Source: Pseudomonadota bacterium | Lineage (GTDB): Bacteria > Pseudomonadota > Gammaproteobacteria > Steroidobacterales > Steroidobacteraceae | Direction of reading: 5' to 3' | NCBI GenBank assembly: GCA_018241505.1 | Contig: JAFEDS010000021.1 | Location: 97,472-161,471 of the forward strand | DNA: 64,000 bases | Notes under the pieces: generated by a model | What the model saw: the letters and a program-made list of their open reading frames with translations, nothing else | What the model was told of the DNA's origin: nothing | Database searches by the model: none | Part shown: positions 51,020 to 59,765 of the stretch, piece by piece | Position numbering within the stretch: the first letter of the stretch is position 1 | Layout: each line of letters starts with the position of its first letter | Made by a program: the position numbers and the translations under genes

Positions 51020-52803
51020 GGCGTGCGCGCTCCGCGGGTCAGATAGAAAAAATCGCGGTCATCGGGAAAGCTGAGAAAGCGTGGCGCGACCTCGTTGCCC
51101 TTTTCATGATCCACTTCCTCCATGCCCTGGACGAGGTGCTCTACGAGAGTCTGCTGCCCGCTGCGCACATACAGTGCCAGGTAGGTATGCTCGAGCGCGT
51201 TCATGTCGAGATGCATCGCATATGTGCACTGATATGCCTGGAAAACGCGGGCCATCGCCGAGGGAGTAGCGGCCGAGAAATATCCGTAGATGAGATAGCG
51301 ATGGCCATAAGCATTCTGCAGGCACAAACCCGCGCGCACAGTACGCAGGTCTTCGCCGGCGGATCCCGACCAATTGCCAGGCCCCCACAGGTTGACGAGC
51401 TCGCCGGGGACTCCATGGGCGGTATGCGCCTCGTACTCGATCAAAGGTACGCCATTCTGTCGGGCGTAGCGCACGTGCTCCAGCAGGTTGTCATCGGACG
51501 GCTGCCACGTTTTCATCTGAACCCGGCCGTCGCTTGCTACCCATACGGTGGCCAGACCCGGTTGTAGCTTGCTGAACACGACTCCTTCTTCTAAGAATCC
51601 GTAGTGACTGCCGTGATTGCGTTCCGAGAGGGGCCCAAACTTGAAAGCACCGTGGCTGCGTTTGAAGCCACCGGCGAACGTGGCGATGGTTCTAGACGCG
51701 TCGGCCGGGCTCACCATGCCATTCGCAACGAGCGGTGCGGGGGTCGCGATCCCGTCCGGGCCCGGCAACCTCGCGTCCTGAGATGAGCGCGGCGGCCGCT
51801 CTGACCAATCCACGCGGGGGTGCTCGGTACCGAGCACAAAATGCAGGTCAAAAGATTGCAAATCGAAGGCGACGAGATAGACGAGGGCCTGAGACTCCAC
51901 GGCGGTGAGCGGATTCACACTCGCTTCGTGCCCCGTCAGAAGGCTGCGAAGAATGTATCCGGGTTGCAGCACACTGACGGTTACACCCTCAACGCCGTGT
52001 ACCGCGTACCACTCCCCGGGCAGTAAGCCACCGTCTGCGTCAAGGTCGATTGCGAGACGTTGGGGCGCAATGGGCTGGTTCGCAAACTCTTCGGATACCA
52101 GTGCAGGCAGGGGTGCCTGCCCGGCTGTCGCGGGCGCGGCGGCACCAACTGATCCGCTGCGCTCCAGGAAACGATCACGGTAAAACTCCTTTTTTACAAA
52201 TGAGATGACTCGATCGCCCTGCCAGAGGTGATTGCGCAGCAGGTCGGTAATCAGCTCGAGGGAAGTACGATGGCCCGCAACTGGATTGCGCAGATACAAC
52301 ATACCCGTGCACAGGGGAGCATAGGGCAGGCCGGTTTGGCCGGCTGCAACGAGTGGCTGCGGCCCGACGTTGCTCCAAAGCGAACAAGCGAATCCGTTGG
52401 CGGTTGTGACGGCAAGCACGCTTGGATCACCTGATAGCAGGCGAATCGATGCTCCGGTCGGCAGCGGATTCTCCAGATGATATTGCGTGCGACTGTCGGT
52501 GTCCGGCCACGTGAGGGTCAACAGATACCAGGTGTTGATGGCCGGATTCAGGTTCACCAGCGTCGCAAACCCACTCATACCGTCGGCGCGCTTCAGAGGT
52601 ACGCGCGTCGTCGCGCGGAAACGCTGCAATTCCAATATCGTCTTCGTGGAATCATCGTCATATTGAATCCGCTGCTGTGCGAGCTCGTCCTGCCGCGTCG
52701 CGGTCGGATCAATCGCAATGGAGGCCCAACTGACCCAGCCGAGCACCAGCAGCGCACCCACGAACGGGAGATATCGCAATTGTTTGCTCAGATTGCGAGC
52801 CAT
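51016..52803 (-). CDS. Large secreted or membrane-anchored protein, possible phosphodiester-glycosidase-like domain
   Basis: 595 residues from the ATG at 52803; one N-terminal hydrophobic helix (FVGALLVLGWVSWASIAI), the rest extracytoplasmic. The final part (FAGGFKRSHGAFKFGPL, VASDGRVQMKTW, AMHLDMNALEHTYLALYV) resembles the phosphodiester glycosidase (NAGPA) fold by the pattern of G-G-F and D-x-N segments. Similarity is by eye and the first 400 residues are unassigned. Overlaps UbiA by 16 bases and SUMF1 by four. Confidence 0.6.
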   Translation of the reverse strand: MARNLSKQLRYLPFVGALLVLGWVSWASIAIDPTATRQDELAQQRIQYDDDSTKTILELQRFRATTRVPLKRADGMSGFATLVNLNPAINTWYLLTLTWPDTDSRTQYHLENPLPTGASIRLLSGDPSVLAVTTANGFACSLWSNVGPQPLVAAGQTGLPYAPLCTGMLYLRNPVAGHRTSLELITDLLRNHLWQGDRVISFVKKEFYRDRFLERSGSVGAAAPATAGQAPLPALVSEEFANQPIAPQRLAIDLDADGGLLPGEWYAVHGVEGVTVSVLQPGYILRSLLTGHEASVNPLTAVESQALVYLVAFDLQSFDLHFVLGTEHPRVDWSERPPRSSQDARLPGPDGIATPAPLVANGMVSPADASRTIATFAGGFKRSHGAFKFGPLSERNHGSHYGFLEEGVVFSKLQPGLATVWVASDGRVQMKTWQPSDDNLLEHVRYARQNGVPLIEYEAHTAHGVPGELVNLWGPGNWSGSAGEDLRTVRAGLCLQNAYGHRYLIYGYFSAATPSAMARVFQAYQCTYAMHLDMNALEHTYLALYVRSGQQTLVEHLVQGMEEVDHEKGNEVAPRFLSFPDDRDFFYLTRGARTP

Positions 52804-53720
52804 GCGCTCATTCCTGTCAGTGCCAACAGACACAGGCCCACTTTGTCTGTGATGACAAACAGCAGAGGATCATCCGTCATATGCCCGCGGTGGGCTGTCA
52901 ACCACATGCGGCTCAGCCAGTAGAGCAGAGTGACGCAGGCGAGCCAGATCATCAGGTCCTTCGGAGCCCGCACCGGCATTTCGCCGGCGCTCAAATACAG
53001 TCCGAACAACTGTACTGCCACCAACCCGCTGCCCACTCCCAAAGCGAGCACGAAGTCCAGGTCTTCCAGCAAATAGGCGCGCGCATGCGCCGCGGTACCG
53101 TCGCGTGCTCGGAGCAAAAACAACTCGGTGTAGCGCTTGAGCAGGGCGAGACTGAGAAACAACAGAGCGCAAAACAGCAGCAATTCGAATGGAAGTGGCA
53201 GGCTGGTGACGACTTCTCCAGCATAGACGCGCAAGGTATAGCCCGTGGCAAGAACGAACGCGTCCAGGAGAATCACCTCCTTCAACCACAATGTGTACGC
53301 GACCTGAAGGCCGATGTAAAACGCCAGTACCAGCGGCAACACGGGATGGGCACCGACCGCAACGATGTTAGCTGCGAGAATCAGCCCTGGAATACTGGCC
53401 AACGCGAGTTGCCACGGGAGTCTTCCGGAAGCAATCGCGCGAAATCGCTTGTGCGGGTGCAGACGGTCCGCCGCCCGGTCATGAATGTCATTGAAAACAT
53501 ATACGGCAGACGCACAGAGACTGAAGGCGAGAAAGGCACGAGCCGTCACGCCGAGCAGGTGCCCGTCGATCAGACGGTGCGCCGCGGCCAATGGGACAAA
53601 CAACAGCAGGTTCTTCAACCACTGGTAAGGCCGAAGGCTCTCCACGAAGGCTGCGGCAAGTGCCAGTGGACCACCGGTCCGCGCAGTCGGTTCGGGTGTC
53701 GGAACAGGTTCAAAAGGCAT
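52788..53720 (-). CDS. UbiA-family prenyltransferase
   Basis: 310 residues from the ATG at 53720. Nine hydrophobic helices predicted by eye and the aspartate-rich motif YVFNDIHDRAADRLHPHKRFR, with second motif in LLDAFVLATGYTLRVYAGE. The combination with WecG and an epimerase recalls the decaprenylphosphoryl-ribose/arabinose enzymes of actinobacteria, but which lipid is made is unknown. The start overlaps the epimerase end by 11 bases. Confidence 0.85.
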   Translation of the reverse strand: MPFEPVPTPEPTARTGGPLALAAAFVESLRPYQWLKNLLLFVPLAAAHRLIDGHLLGVTARAFLAFSLCASAVYVFNDIHDRAADRLHPHKRFRAIASGRLPWQLALASIPGLILAANIVAVGAHPVLPLVLAFYIGLQVAYTLWLKEVILLDAFVLATGYTLRVYAGEVVTSLPLPFELLLFCALLFLSLALLKRYTELFLLRARDGTAAHARAYLLEDLDFVLALGVGSGLVAVQLFGLYLSAGEMPVRAPKDLMIWLACVTLLYWLSRMWLTAHRGHMTDDPLLFVITDKVGLCLLALTGMSAWLAI

Positions 53721-54750
53721 ACTTCGCAAGTTGCAATACTCCTTTCTTCCACGGAACCCGATGGGTGACTCCGGTGCGCCGCTGCGTTGGGTTCCTGTGT
53801 GCAACGTACCAGTCGTAGTTGCGGATCAATGCTTCGCAATTCGAGTACCGTGGCTCGAAACCGAGCCGGGCGTGGATCCGGTCAATCGACACGAAACTGT
53901 CCTGCGCCGCCGTGGCGTAGATCCAGGGATACAAGGGCGACAGATGCAGTCGACTGAGCATGCTCAAGAGCAACCGGGCGGGTGTCGCCGGCAAGGCGAT
54001 GACGCGGCGGCCCCGCCCGGCCCGATCCAACACAGCCTGGAAGTTCTCCCGCATCGTGCCGAAGGTGCGTGCGCCGACATTGAAGGTGTCATTCGCGTTT
54101 TCCTGTGGCGCTGTTGCGCACAGATAGATGGCCTCGCAAAGGTCTTCTACGTCGAGCAACTGATATCGGTTCGCGCCGTTGCCCAACACCGGAAATGCGC
54201 GCCCTTCAAAGGCCCAGCTATAGAGCAGCTCGAACGCACCTAGCCGCTCCGGACCGACGAAGCTCTTAGGTCGCAGGATGCTCACGCAGAGACGGTCTGC
54301 ACGCGCGGCCGCGCACAGGTGCTCGGCCTGTATCTTCGATTCTCCGTAAGGGCCGACTCCCGAAAGCCTGTCGGACTCTACGATCGGATGATGATCAGGA
54401 ATGCCATACACAGCAGTGGACGATGTGTAGATGAATCTCTGGACGCCCCTTGCTTTGGCATGCTCCAACATGAGGCGCGTGCCGTTGACAGTGGTGGAAA
54501 GGATGTCTGTACGCGATGCCAGCGGTAATGCGGCCGCTGCGTGCACGACTACATCGATTCCCTCCAGCGCGCGATTCACATCCGTTGTCAAACGGACATC
54601 GCCGTCAATTACGTCGACTCTCGAGCGCTCGGGGTAAGTGAAAGGCGCTATGTCCAGTGTGCGCACAAAGTGATTGCGCGCCAGCAGATAGCGGCACAGG
54701 TTGATGCCGAGAAAGCCGGCGCCGCCGGTGATGAGATATCGGGTGGCCAT
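53710..54750 (-). CDS. NAD-dependent epimerase/dehydratase
   Basis: 346 residues, extended short-chain dehydrogenase. NAD loop YLITGGAGFLGINLCRYL, catalytic YGESKIQAE (YxxxK) and typical SVLRPKSFVGP. Likely modifies a nucleotide or lipid-linked sugar. Begins six bases after the WecG stop. Confidence 0.88.
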   Translation of the reverse strand: MATRYLITGGAGFLGINLCRYLLARNHFVRTLDIAPFTYPERSRVDVIDGDVRLTTDVNRALEGIDVVVHAAAALPLASRTDILSTTVNGTRLMLEHAKARGVQRFIYTSSTAVYGIPDHHPIVESDRLSGVGPYGESKIQAEHLCAAARADRLCVSILRPKSFVGPERLGAFELLYSWAFEGRAFPVLGNGANRYQLLDVEDLCEAIYLCATAPQENANDTFNVGARTFGTMRENFQAVLDRAGRGRRVIALPATPARLLLSMLSRLHLSPLYPWIYATAAQDSFVSIDRIHARLGFEPRYSNCEALIRNYDWYVAHRNPTQRRTGVTHRVPWKKGVLQLAKYAF

Positions 54751-54756
54751 CGCTTC

Positions 54757-55515
54757 TTACTGGACGTGCCCGGCAGCATTGGCATCCGCCGACGGGTCAC
54801 GCAGGACAAATCGTGCTTTCAGCAGATACCCGAAAATTCGTGGGCCGCGGATGAGGTATCGGTGGCCCAGGCGGCGTGGGTTGCGCGAGAGCCGATACAG
54901 CCACTCGAGGCAGGCGCGCTGCATCCATGCTGGCGCGTGCCGTTCCAGGCCGCTCAGAAAGTTCAGCGATGCCCCCACGCAAAGCGCCAATCCCCGCGCT
55001 ACACCGCGCCGTCGCAGCTCGTGAGCCAGGTGTTCCTGCTGAGGTGAGCCTACCGCAAGGAAGCAGAACCGGAAGGGACTGGCATTTTCAATCAACTGCA
55101 AACATTGTTCGGTTGCTCGCGGATTGTGGATGAATCCCATCGGTGGCTCGAAGTGATACACATTGCGCAGTCGCAACCGTGCCGCCAGTTGCTGAACGGT
55201 TCGCTTCGCGCCACCAATGATGACGATCCGATCGTCGGCGGAGACGATCTGCGTGAGCAACTTCTGGGTGAGGTCGGCACCGGTGCAGATAGGCAGCCGG
55301 ATTCCCCGTAGCAGCCGGACCAAACACACACAAAATCGGCTGTCCATCAGAACGTAATCGGCGTGCTGGTAGTACGTCCGGAAGTCGAGGTCGTCATGTA
55401 CACGGATCAGATGGTCTGCGTTCGGCGTAACCACATAGCCGAAGCGATTACTGCCGAAGGTCCCAGCGACCGATAGGAATTGGCCGACATCGTAGTCATC
55501 GACACTGTGAACCAT
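54757..55515 (-). CDS. WecG/TagA/CpsF-family glycosyltransferase
   Basis: 252 residues from the ATG at 55515 (GGAG eight bases upstream); an in-frame TTG at 55527 also exists. Motifs GYVVTPNADHLIRVHDD, MDSRFCVCL, GADLTQKLL, GFIHNPRATEQ and LAVGSPQQEHLAHELR are diagnostic. The family adds N-acetylmannosamine or its uronic acid to lipid-linked GlcNAc. First gene of the minus-strand glycan operon. Confidence 0.9.
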   Translation of the reverse strand: MVHSVDDYDVGQFLSVAGTFGSNRFGYVVTPNADHLIRVHDDLDFRTYYQHADYVLMDSRFCVCLVRLLRGIRLPICTGADLTQKLLTQIVSADDRIVIIGGAKRTVQQLAARLRLRNVYHFEPPMGFIHNPRATEQCLQLIENASPFRFCFLAVGSPQQEHLAHELRRRGVARGLALCVGASLNFLSGLERHAPAWMQRACLEWLYRLSRNPRRLGHRYLIRGPRIFGYLLKARFVLRDPSADANAAGHVQ

Positions 55516-55585
55516 CGGTTGCTCCAAGCTCTAGCGTTTGCGCTCCCGGATTCTTTTATGCCCGTATGGACGTGGACGGCCAATA

Positions 55586-55599
55586 CGGGAAACTACTCA
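55586..55599 (-). promoter_or_regulatory. FixJ-like site upstream of the glycan operon
   Basis: Minus strand reads TGAGTAGTTTCCCG, the closest match to the rhizobial-type word. 70-84 bases before the WecG start in gene orientation. It overlaps the stop codon of the BON gene. The rest of 55516-55596 holds no other recognised feature. Confidence 0.55.
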
Positions 55600-56079
55600 C
55601 GTTGACGCCACGATGTCGTTCTTGACATCAGTGCCCCCTGAGGTCGCGACCGAGATGTCGTTGATGATGCTTTTGACGCCGTCCAGACTTTTCAAAACAG
55701 ACTCGGCTTGCTCGCGTTGAAAGTAAAGTGGGGCGCTCCCCTCCAGCGTCAGATGCCCTTGATGAACGATCACCTTCAGGCTGTCTCGTAATCCGGGCAG
55801 AATGCGCGCAAGAGTGGCTACGGCCTCACGCGCAATCTCCGGGTCGCTCGGCGCGTTATCCATCGAGTCACGCACTTGGATTTCGTTGGCGATTCCCCGT
55901 ACTCCCGGGGTTCGCTTGACAGCATCCTCCACGGCGAGCTTGACACGATAAGCGCTTGCGAACCCCGTGAGAGTAACCACGCCGCCATGAACCTTCAGCG
56001 CGATGTCGGTTGTGTCGATATCGGGCGTCCAACGCAACTCCGATAAGATGTCCTGCTCGAGCTCGGCATCGGTCTTCAT
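55597..56079 (-). CDS. Two-BON-domain protein
   Basis: 160 residues. First BON: DILSELRWTPDIDTTDIALKVHGGVVTLTGFAS; second: GHLTLEGSAPLYFQREQAESVLKS. Same leader pattern as the three-BON protein (DVEAELRWSPDVDETDIA), so a paralogue lacking the third repeat. No signal peptide seen. Divergent from the fusion Usp. Confidence 0.88.
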   Translation of the reverse strand: MKTDAELEQDILSELRWTPDIDTTDIALKVHGGVVTLTGFASAYRVKLAVEDAVKRTPGVRGIANEIQVRDSMDNAPSDPEIAREAVATLARILPGLRDSLKVIVHQGHLTLEGSAPLYFQREQAESVLKSLDGVKSIINDISVATSGGTDVKNDIVAST

Positions 56080-56147
56080 GGTTACGCCCGCGCCCCCCGG
56101 CTGATGATGCAGACGATTCTCGTACCGGCGCAGAGGACACAGAATTC

Positions 56148-56160
56148 GCAGAAATACGTA
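56148..56160 (-). promoter_or_regulatory. FixJ-like site between BON and fusion Usp
   Basis: Minus strand reads TACGTATTTCTGC, plus strand GCAGAAATACGTA. 63 bases before the Usp ATG and 69 bases before the BON start, so it could serve both. Confidence 0.55.
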
Positions 56161-56223
56161 TTAACTGAGCGCTGGATATGCGGTCGAATGCTGCAACGGA
56201 TAATTTCATCCAGGAGTGCAGTC

Positions 56224-57480
56224 ATGGGTCCTGATATCGCGGCGAGTCCCGGCCGCTGGTATTTGCGCTGGGATAAGGGGGAGATCTTTCAGGTGACCGG
56301 GCAGGATGCCGAGACGGGCGAGATCACCATTCGCACCTACGATGGCGATGTGGACCTGCTGTCTCTGGATCAGTGGCGTGAGCTGCGGCCCGGGCTGGCG
56401 GATCCGCCCTGCGACTGGACCGGGCCTGTCGAGAGCGTCGATGAGTTGGATGCGAGTGCTTCGCTGCCACCCGGCTTCATGACTGCAGCACCCAGCGCCC
56501 GCAATGCGATCAAGCGGATTCTGGTAGCTGTCAAGGAGCCGGGCGAAAGCTGGTCCCCGGGACTGGCGAAGGCGACGCAGATTGCCCGTGCCACCGGTGC
56601 CCAGATTGAGCTGTTCCACTGCGTGGATGCAGCGTTGACGGTCGAGCAGCTGGCGGCCTATCGAGGCGGGATGGATGAGTTCGAGCGGAGTCAACGCCAC
56701 TCATGGGAAGAGGGCCTGGAGCGGCTGGCCTCAAAAGTGCGCAGCCACGGTGTTCACGCCACGTTTTCAGCGCCCGTTGATCATCCGGTACACGAAGGGA
56801 TCGTGCGCCAGGCGCGGTGCTTCCATGCTGACCTGATTGTGACCGACGCCCACCGGGGTTCCAACTTCGCTGCGTGGATCATGGAGGAGGTGGACTGGGA
56901 GCTGGTACGCCTGAGCACGGCGCCGCTGCTCATTGTCAGACAGACCGAGCTTTACCAGCGCCCGCTGGTGCTCGCGGCGTTGGATCCGAGTGATTCGCAT
57001 TCAAAGCCGGCAACGCTCAACCGCAAGCTGCTGAACGCCTCCGCAGTCTTCAGCCGGGCGCTCGAGGGCGATCTGCATGCAATGCATGCCTATTCGGTAC
57101 CCGGGGCGGTTGCAGAGGCTGCATCGGCAGTCAGCGCAAGCGTTGCGGCCGAGTTGCAAGCTATCGATGCGGGCAGGGCCCACGCCAGCCTGGATAGCCT
57201 GTTGATGTCAACTAACATACCAGCCGAATGCCGGCACGTAGCGCCGGGATCGCCGGCGGATGCCATTGTACGCACCGCCACCGAGTTGAAAGCCTCGCTG
57301 CTGGTGATGGGAAGCGTCGCCCGCTCCGGCGTCGGCAGGCTCTTCATCGGCAACACCGCTGAGAAGGTGCTAAATCGCCTGCCGTGCGATCTGCTATTGC
57401 TCAAACCGGACGATTTCGCGAATTCGATCGCCGATCAGCGCCGCGGAGCGCGCCTGATTTCAACTGGAGTGTATTTTTGA
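56224..57480 (+). CDS. Tandem universal stress protein with an extra N-terminal domain
   Basis: 418 residues from the ATG at 56224, eight bases after AGGAG. Residues 1-90 (RWYLRWDKGEIFQVTGQDAE then ITIRTYDGDVDLLSLDQWREL) form a separate small domain like short acidic gammaproteobacterial proteins of unknown function; two Usp domains follow, the first opening IKRILVAVKEPGESW and the second with VMGSVARSGVGRLFIGNTAE. The other Usps here lack the lead. Ends inside ccoS by 21 bases. Confidence 0.9.
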   Translation: MGPDIAASPGRWYLRWDKGEIFQVTGQDAETGEITIRTYDGDVDLLSLDQWRELRPGLADPPCDWTGPVESVDELDASASLPPGFMTAAPSARNAIKRILVAVKEPGESWSPGLAKATQIARATGAQIELFHCVDAALTVEQLAAYRGGMDEFERSQRHSWEEGLERLASKVRSHGVHATFSAPVDHPVHEGIVRQARCFHADLIVTDAHRGSNFAAWIMEEVDWELVRLSTAPLLIVRQTELYQRPLVLAALDPSDSHSKPATLNRKLLNASAVFSRALEGDLHAMHAYSVPGAVAEAASAVSASVAAELQAIDAGRAHASLDSLLMSTNIPAECRHVAPGSPADAIVRTATELKASLLVMGSVARSGVGRLFIGNTAEKVLNRLPCDLLLLKPDDFANSIADQRRGARLISTGVYF

Positions 57481-57633
57481 CGCGGAAGGCGCCTCATCGC
57501 GTTCGACCGCGATGAGCCCCTGCGCCTCCACATCGCCATCATATTGACCCGAATCCACGGCCCAGAACAGAGCCCAGGCCGCCACGGCCACGAGTACCAG
57601 GCCCAACGGAATCAGAAGCAGAACGATAGTCAT
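57460..57633 (-). CDS. ccoS: cbb3 oxidase assembly protein CcoS (FixS)
   Basis: 57 residues from the ATG at 57633. MTIVLLLIPLGLVLVAVAAW helix then ALFWAVDSGQYDGDVEAQG, the CcoS signature. Needed for copper and haem incorporation in CcoN in known systems. Overlaps CcoI by four bases and converges with the Usp. Confidence 0.88.
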   Translation of the reverse strand: MTIVLLLIPLGLVLVAVAAWALFWAVDSGQYDGDVEAQGLIAVERDEAPSASKIHSS

Positions 57634-59765
57634 GTTCGTCCCCATGCCAGGCGGGCGGCGTTGGTGACGACGACGAGAGAGCTGATCGACATGCCCAGTG
57701 CGGCCACCCATGGGACCATGAGGCCCGCGGCGGCCAGCGGTACTGATACGAGGTTGTAGACGAGCGCCCAGCCGAGATTTTGTCGGACGATGCGACGCGC
57801 ATGTTGCGCAACCCGGATCCCGGTAGCCAACGATTGAAGTGAACCGTTCAACAGGAGTAGATCCGCCGCGGCCTGCGCGATGACGGCTCCCTGTGTCATT
57901 GCGCAGGAGACCGTGGCTGCGGCGAGCACGGGGGCATCGTTGATGCCATCCCCTACCATCAGCACGTTGCGACCTTTCGCCTGAGTTTGCTCGACGAAGT
58001 CGAGCTTGTCTTGCGGGCTCATTCGAGCGTGATATTCCGCGATACCCAAAGTTGTGGCCACTGCGCGGACCGCCTCCGGCGTATCGCCGCTTGCAACAAC
58101 CACATTCAGACCTTGGTTTTGCAGCTCGCGTACGGAATTTACGGCGTCCGGCACCACGTTGTCGCGTATTGCCACAGTGGCGGCAATGCCGTCATCCGAT
58201 CCCAGGTACAACACGGAGTCATCCTGTTGGCACACCTGCCCTGAAACAAATTCGCACGTTCCGATTCGCCACCGGGCGCTCTGCACGATACCCTCGACCC
58301 CACAGCCCGGATGTTCATGGAAGTCCGCTGCGGTCACGTTGGGGTCGGCAAAGAGCTGAAACGCCCTGGCCAAAGGATGATCCGAGCCACGCTCCAGCGC
58401 TGCTGCAATCGCCAGTGCCCGAGCGGGCTCGATTCCATTCGTGCTCTCGACGGCTGCCACGGGTGTCCCCTCCGTCAATGTGCCGGTCTTGTCCAACATG
58501 ACCGAATCGATGCGGGGGAGGCGCTCGATTGCATCCGGCTTCACAACCAGCAGGCCCTTGCGCGCAAGATTCGCAGTAGCCGCCGCAAACGTCGCAGGAA
58601 TGGCGAGAGAGAGGGCGCATGGACAAGTAACTACCAATACCGCGAGAGTTGCGGGCATGGCACGCTGGGGATCGACGATGCTCCAGAAGACTGCGACCGC
58701 AAATGCCAATGCGAGCGTGCCGAATGAGAACCAAGACGCCACGCGGTCCGCGACGGCTACAGTGCGGGGCTTCTCGGAGCCGGCTAGCTGCAGCAGCTCG
58801 ATGATTCCTGCCAGGGTCGATTGGGCTGCAGGCTTCGTGCACGCGAGCTCGATCGCTTCTCCGGAATTGATCGCGCCGCCCGGTACCATATCCCCCGCGC
58901 GTCGCGCAATTGGGCGCGATTCGCCCGTAATCAACGATTCATCCAGGAGCGCCGCCTTGGATGTCAGCCGCCCGTCTACTGGTACGGCCGCTCCCTTGGC
59001 AACGCGCAGCCGGTCACCAGGAACCACACGCGCGAGCAGCACCCTTTCGGTACTGCCATCAGGATGCAATCGGGTGGCTTCCGCGGGAACTGTGCGCGCC
59101 AGCGCCTCACTGGCGCTGAGACTGCGCTGCCTGACTGACATTTCCGCGAACCGGCCGAGAGAAAGCAGAAAGATGAACATGGTCACCGAGTCGTAATAGA
59201 CCTCTCCGGCCCCCAACAGCGTGTGATACACACTCGCAACGAAAGCCACCGTCAATGCAATTGCCACCGGCACATCCATTCCGACGCGACGGCGCCGCAA
59301 GTCCTGGATCGCTGCCTGATAGAACGGTAAACCCGAGTAGAGCAACACGGGCGTAGTCAGCAACATGCCGGCAATTCGCAGGTATTGAGCGATGCCGGGA
59401 TCGATTCCGTGGGCGCCGCTGGCGTACAGCGCGTACACGAACATCATCGTCTGCATCATTCCAAGGCCGGCAACTCCAATGCGCTTCAATGCGCTGCGGC
59501 GCTCCTTGACGGCCGCGGCCTCCGCCATTTCACCTGCAAGTGAAACGGGTTGAAAGCCAAGTTTGCGGACAGCTTCGAATATCGGTCTCAGAGTGAGCTT
59601 GCTGGGATCCCAATCCACGCGCGCTTTGCCGGTCGCGGCATTCACTGAAACCGAATGAATCCCATCCATCCCGCGCAACGCGCGCTCGACCGAGGCGGCA
59701 CAGTTGGCGCAATGCATGCCTTCAATGCCGAAGGCTGTGCGTGAATCGGACACGGCAGCGGACAT
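57630..59765 (-). CDS. ccoI: Copper P-type ATPase CcoI (FixI)
   Basis: 711 residues from the ATG at 59765. N-terminal metal-binding domain GMHCANCAASVERAL (CxxC), TM helix motif VVTCPCALSLAIPATF (CPC), phosphorylation site LDKTGTLTEG and GDGINDAPVLAAA. The translation start overlaps the CcoH stop by one base (TGATG). Supplies copper to the oxidase. Confidence 0.92.
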   Translation of the reverse strand: MSAAVSDSRTAFGIEGMHCANCAASVERALRGMDGIHSVSVNAATGKARVDWDPSKLTLRPIFEAVRKLGFQPVSLAGEMAEAAAVKERRSALKRIGVAGLGMMQTMMFVYALYASGAHGIDPGIAQYLRIAGMLLTTPVLLYSGLPFYQAAIQDLRRRRVGMDVPVAIALTVAFVASVYHTLLGAGEVYYDSVTMFIFLLSLGRFAEMSVRQRSLSASEALARTVPAEATRLHPDGSTERVLLARVVPGDRLRVAKGAAVPVDGRLTSKAALLDESLITGESRPIARRAGDMVPGGAINSGEAIELACTKPAAQSTLAGIIELLQLAGSEKPRTVAVADRVASWFSFGTLALAFAVAVFWSIVDPQRAMPATLAVLVVTCPCALSLAIPATFAAATANLARKGLLVVKPDAIERLPRIDSVMLDKTGTLTEGTPVAAVESTNGIEPARALAIAAALERGSDHPLARAFQLFADPNVTAADFHEHPGCGVEGIVQSARWRIGTCEFVSGQVCQQDDSVLYLGSDDGIAATVAIRDNVVPDAVNSVRELQNQGLNVVVASGDTPEAVRAVATTLGIAEYHARMSPQDKLDFVEQTQAKGRNVLMVGDGINDAPVLAAATVSCAMTQGAVIAQAAADLLLLNGSLQSLATGIRVAQHARRIVRQNLGWALVYNLVSVPLAAAGLMVPWVAALGMSISSLVVVTNAARLAWGRT

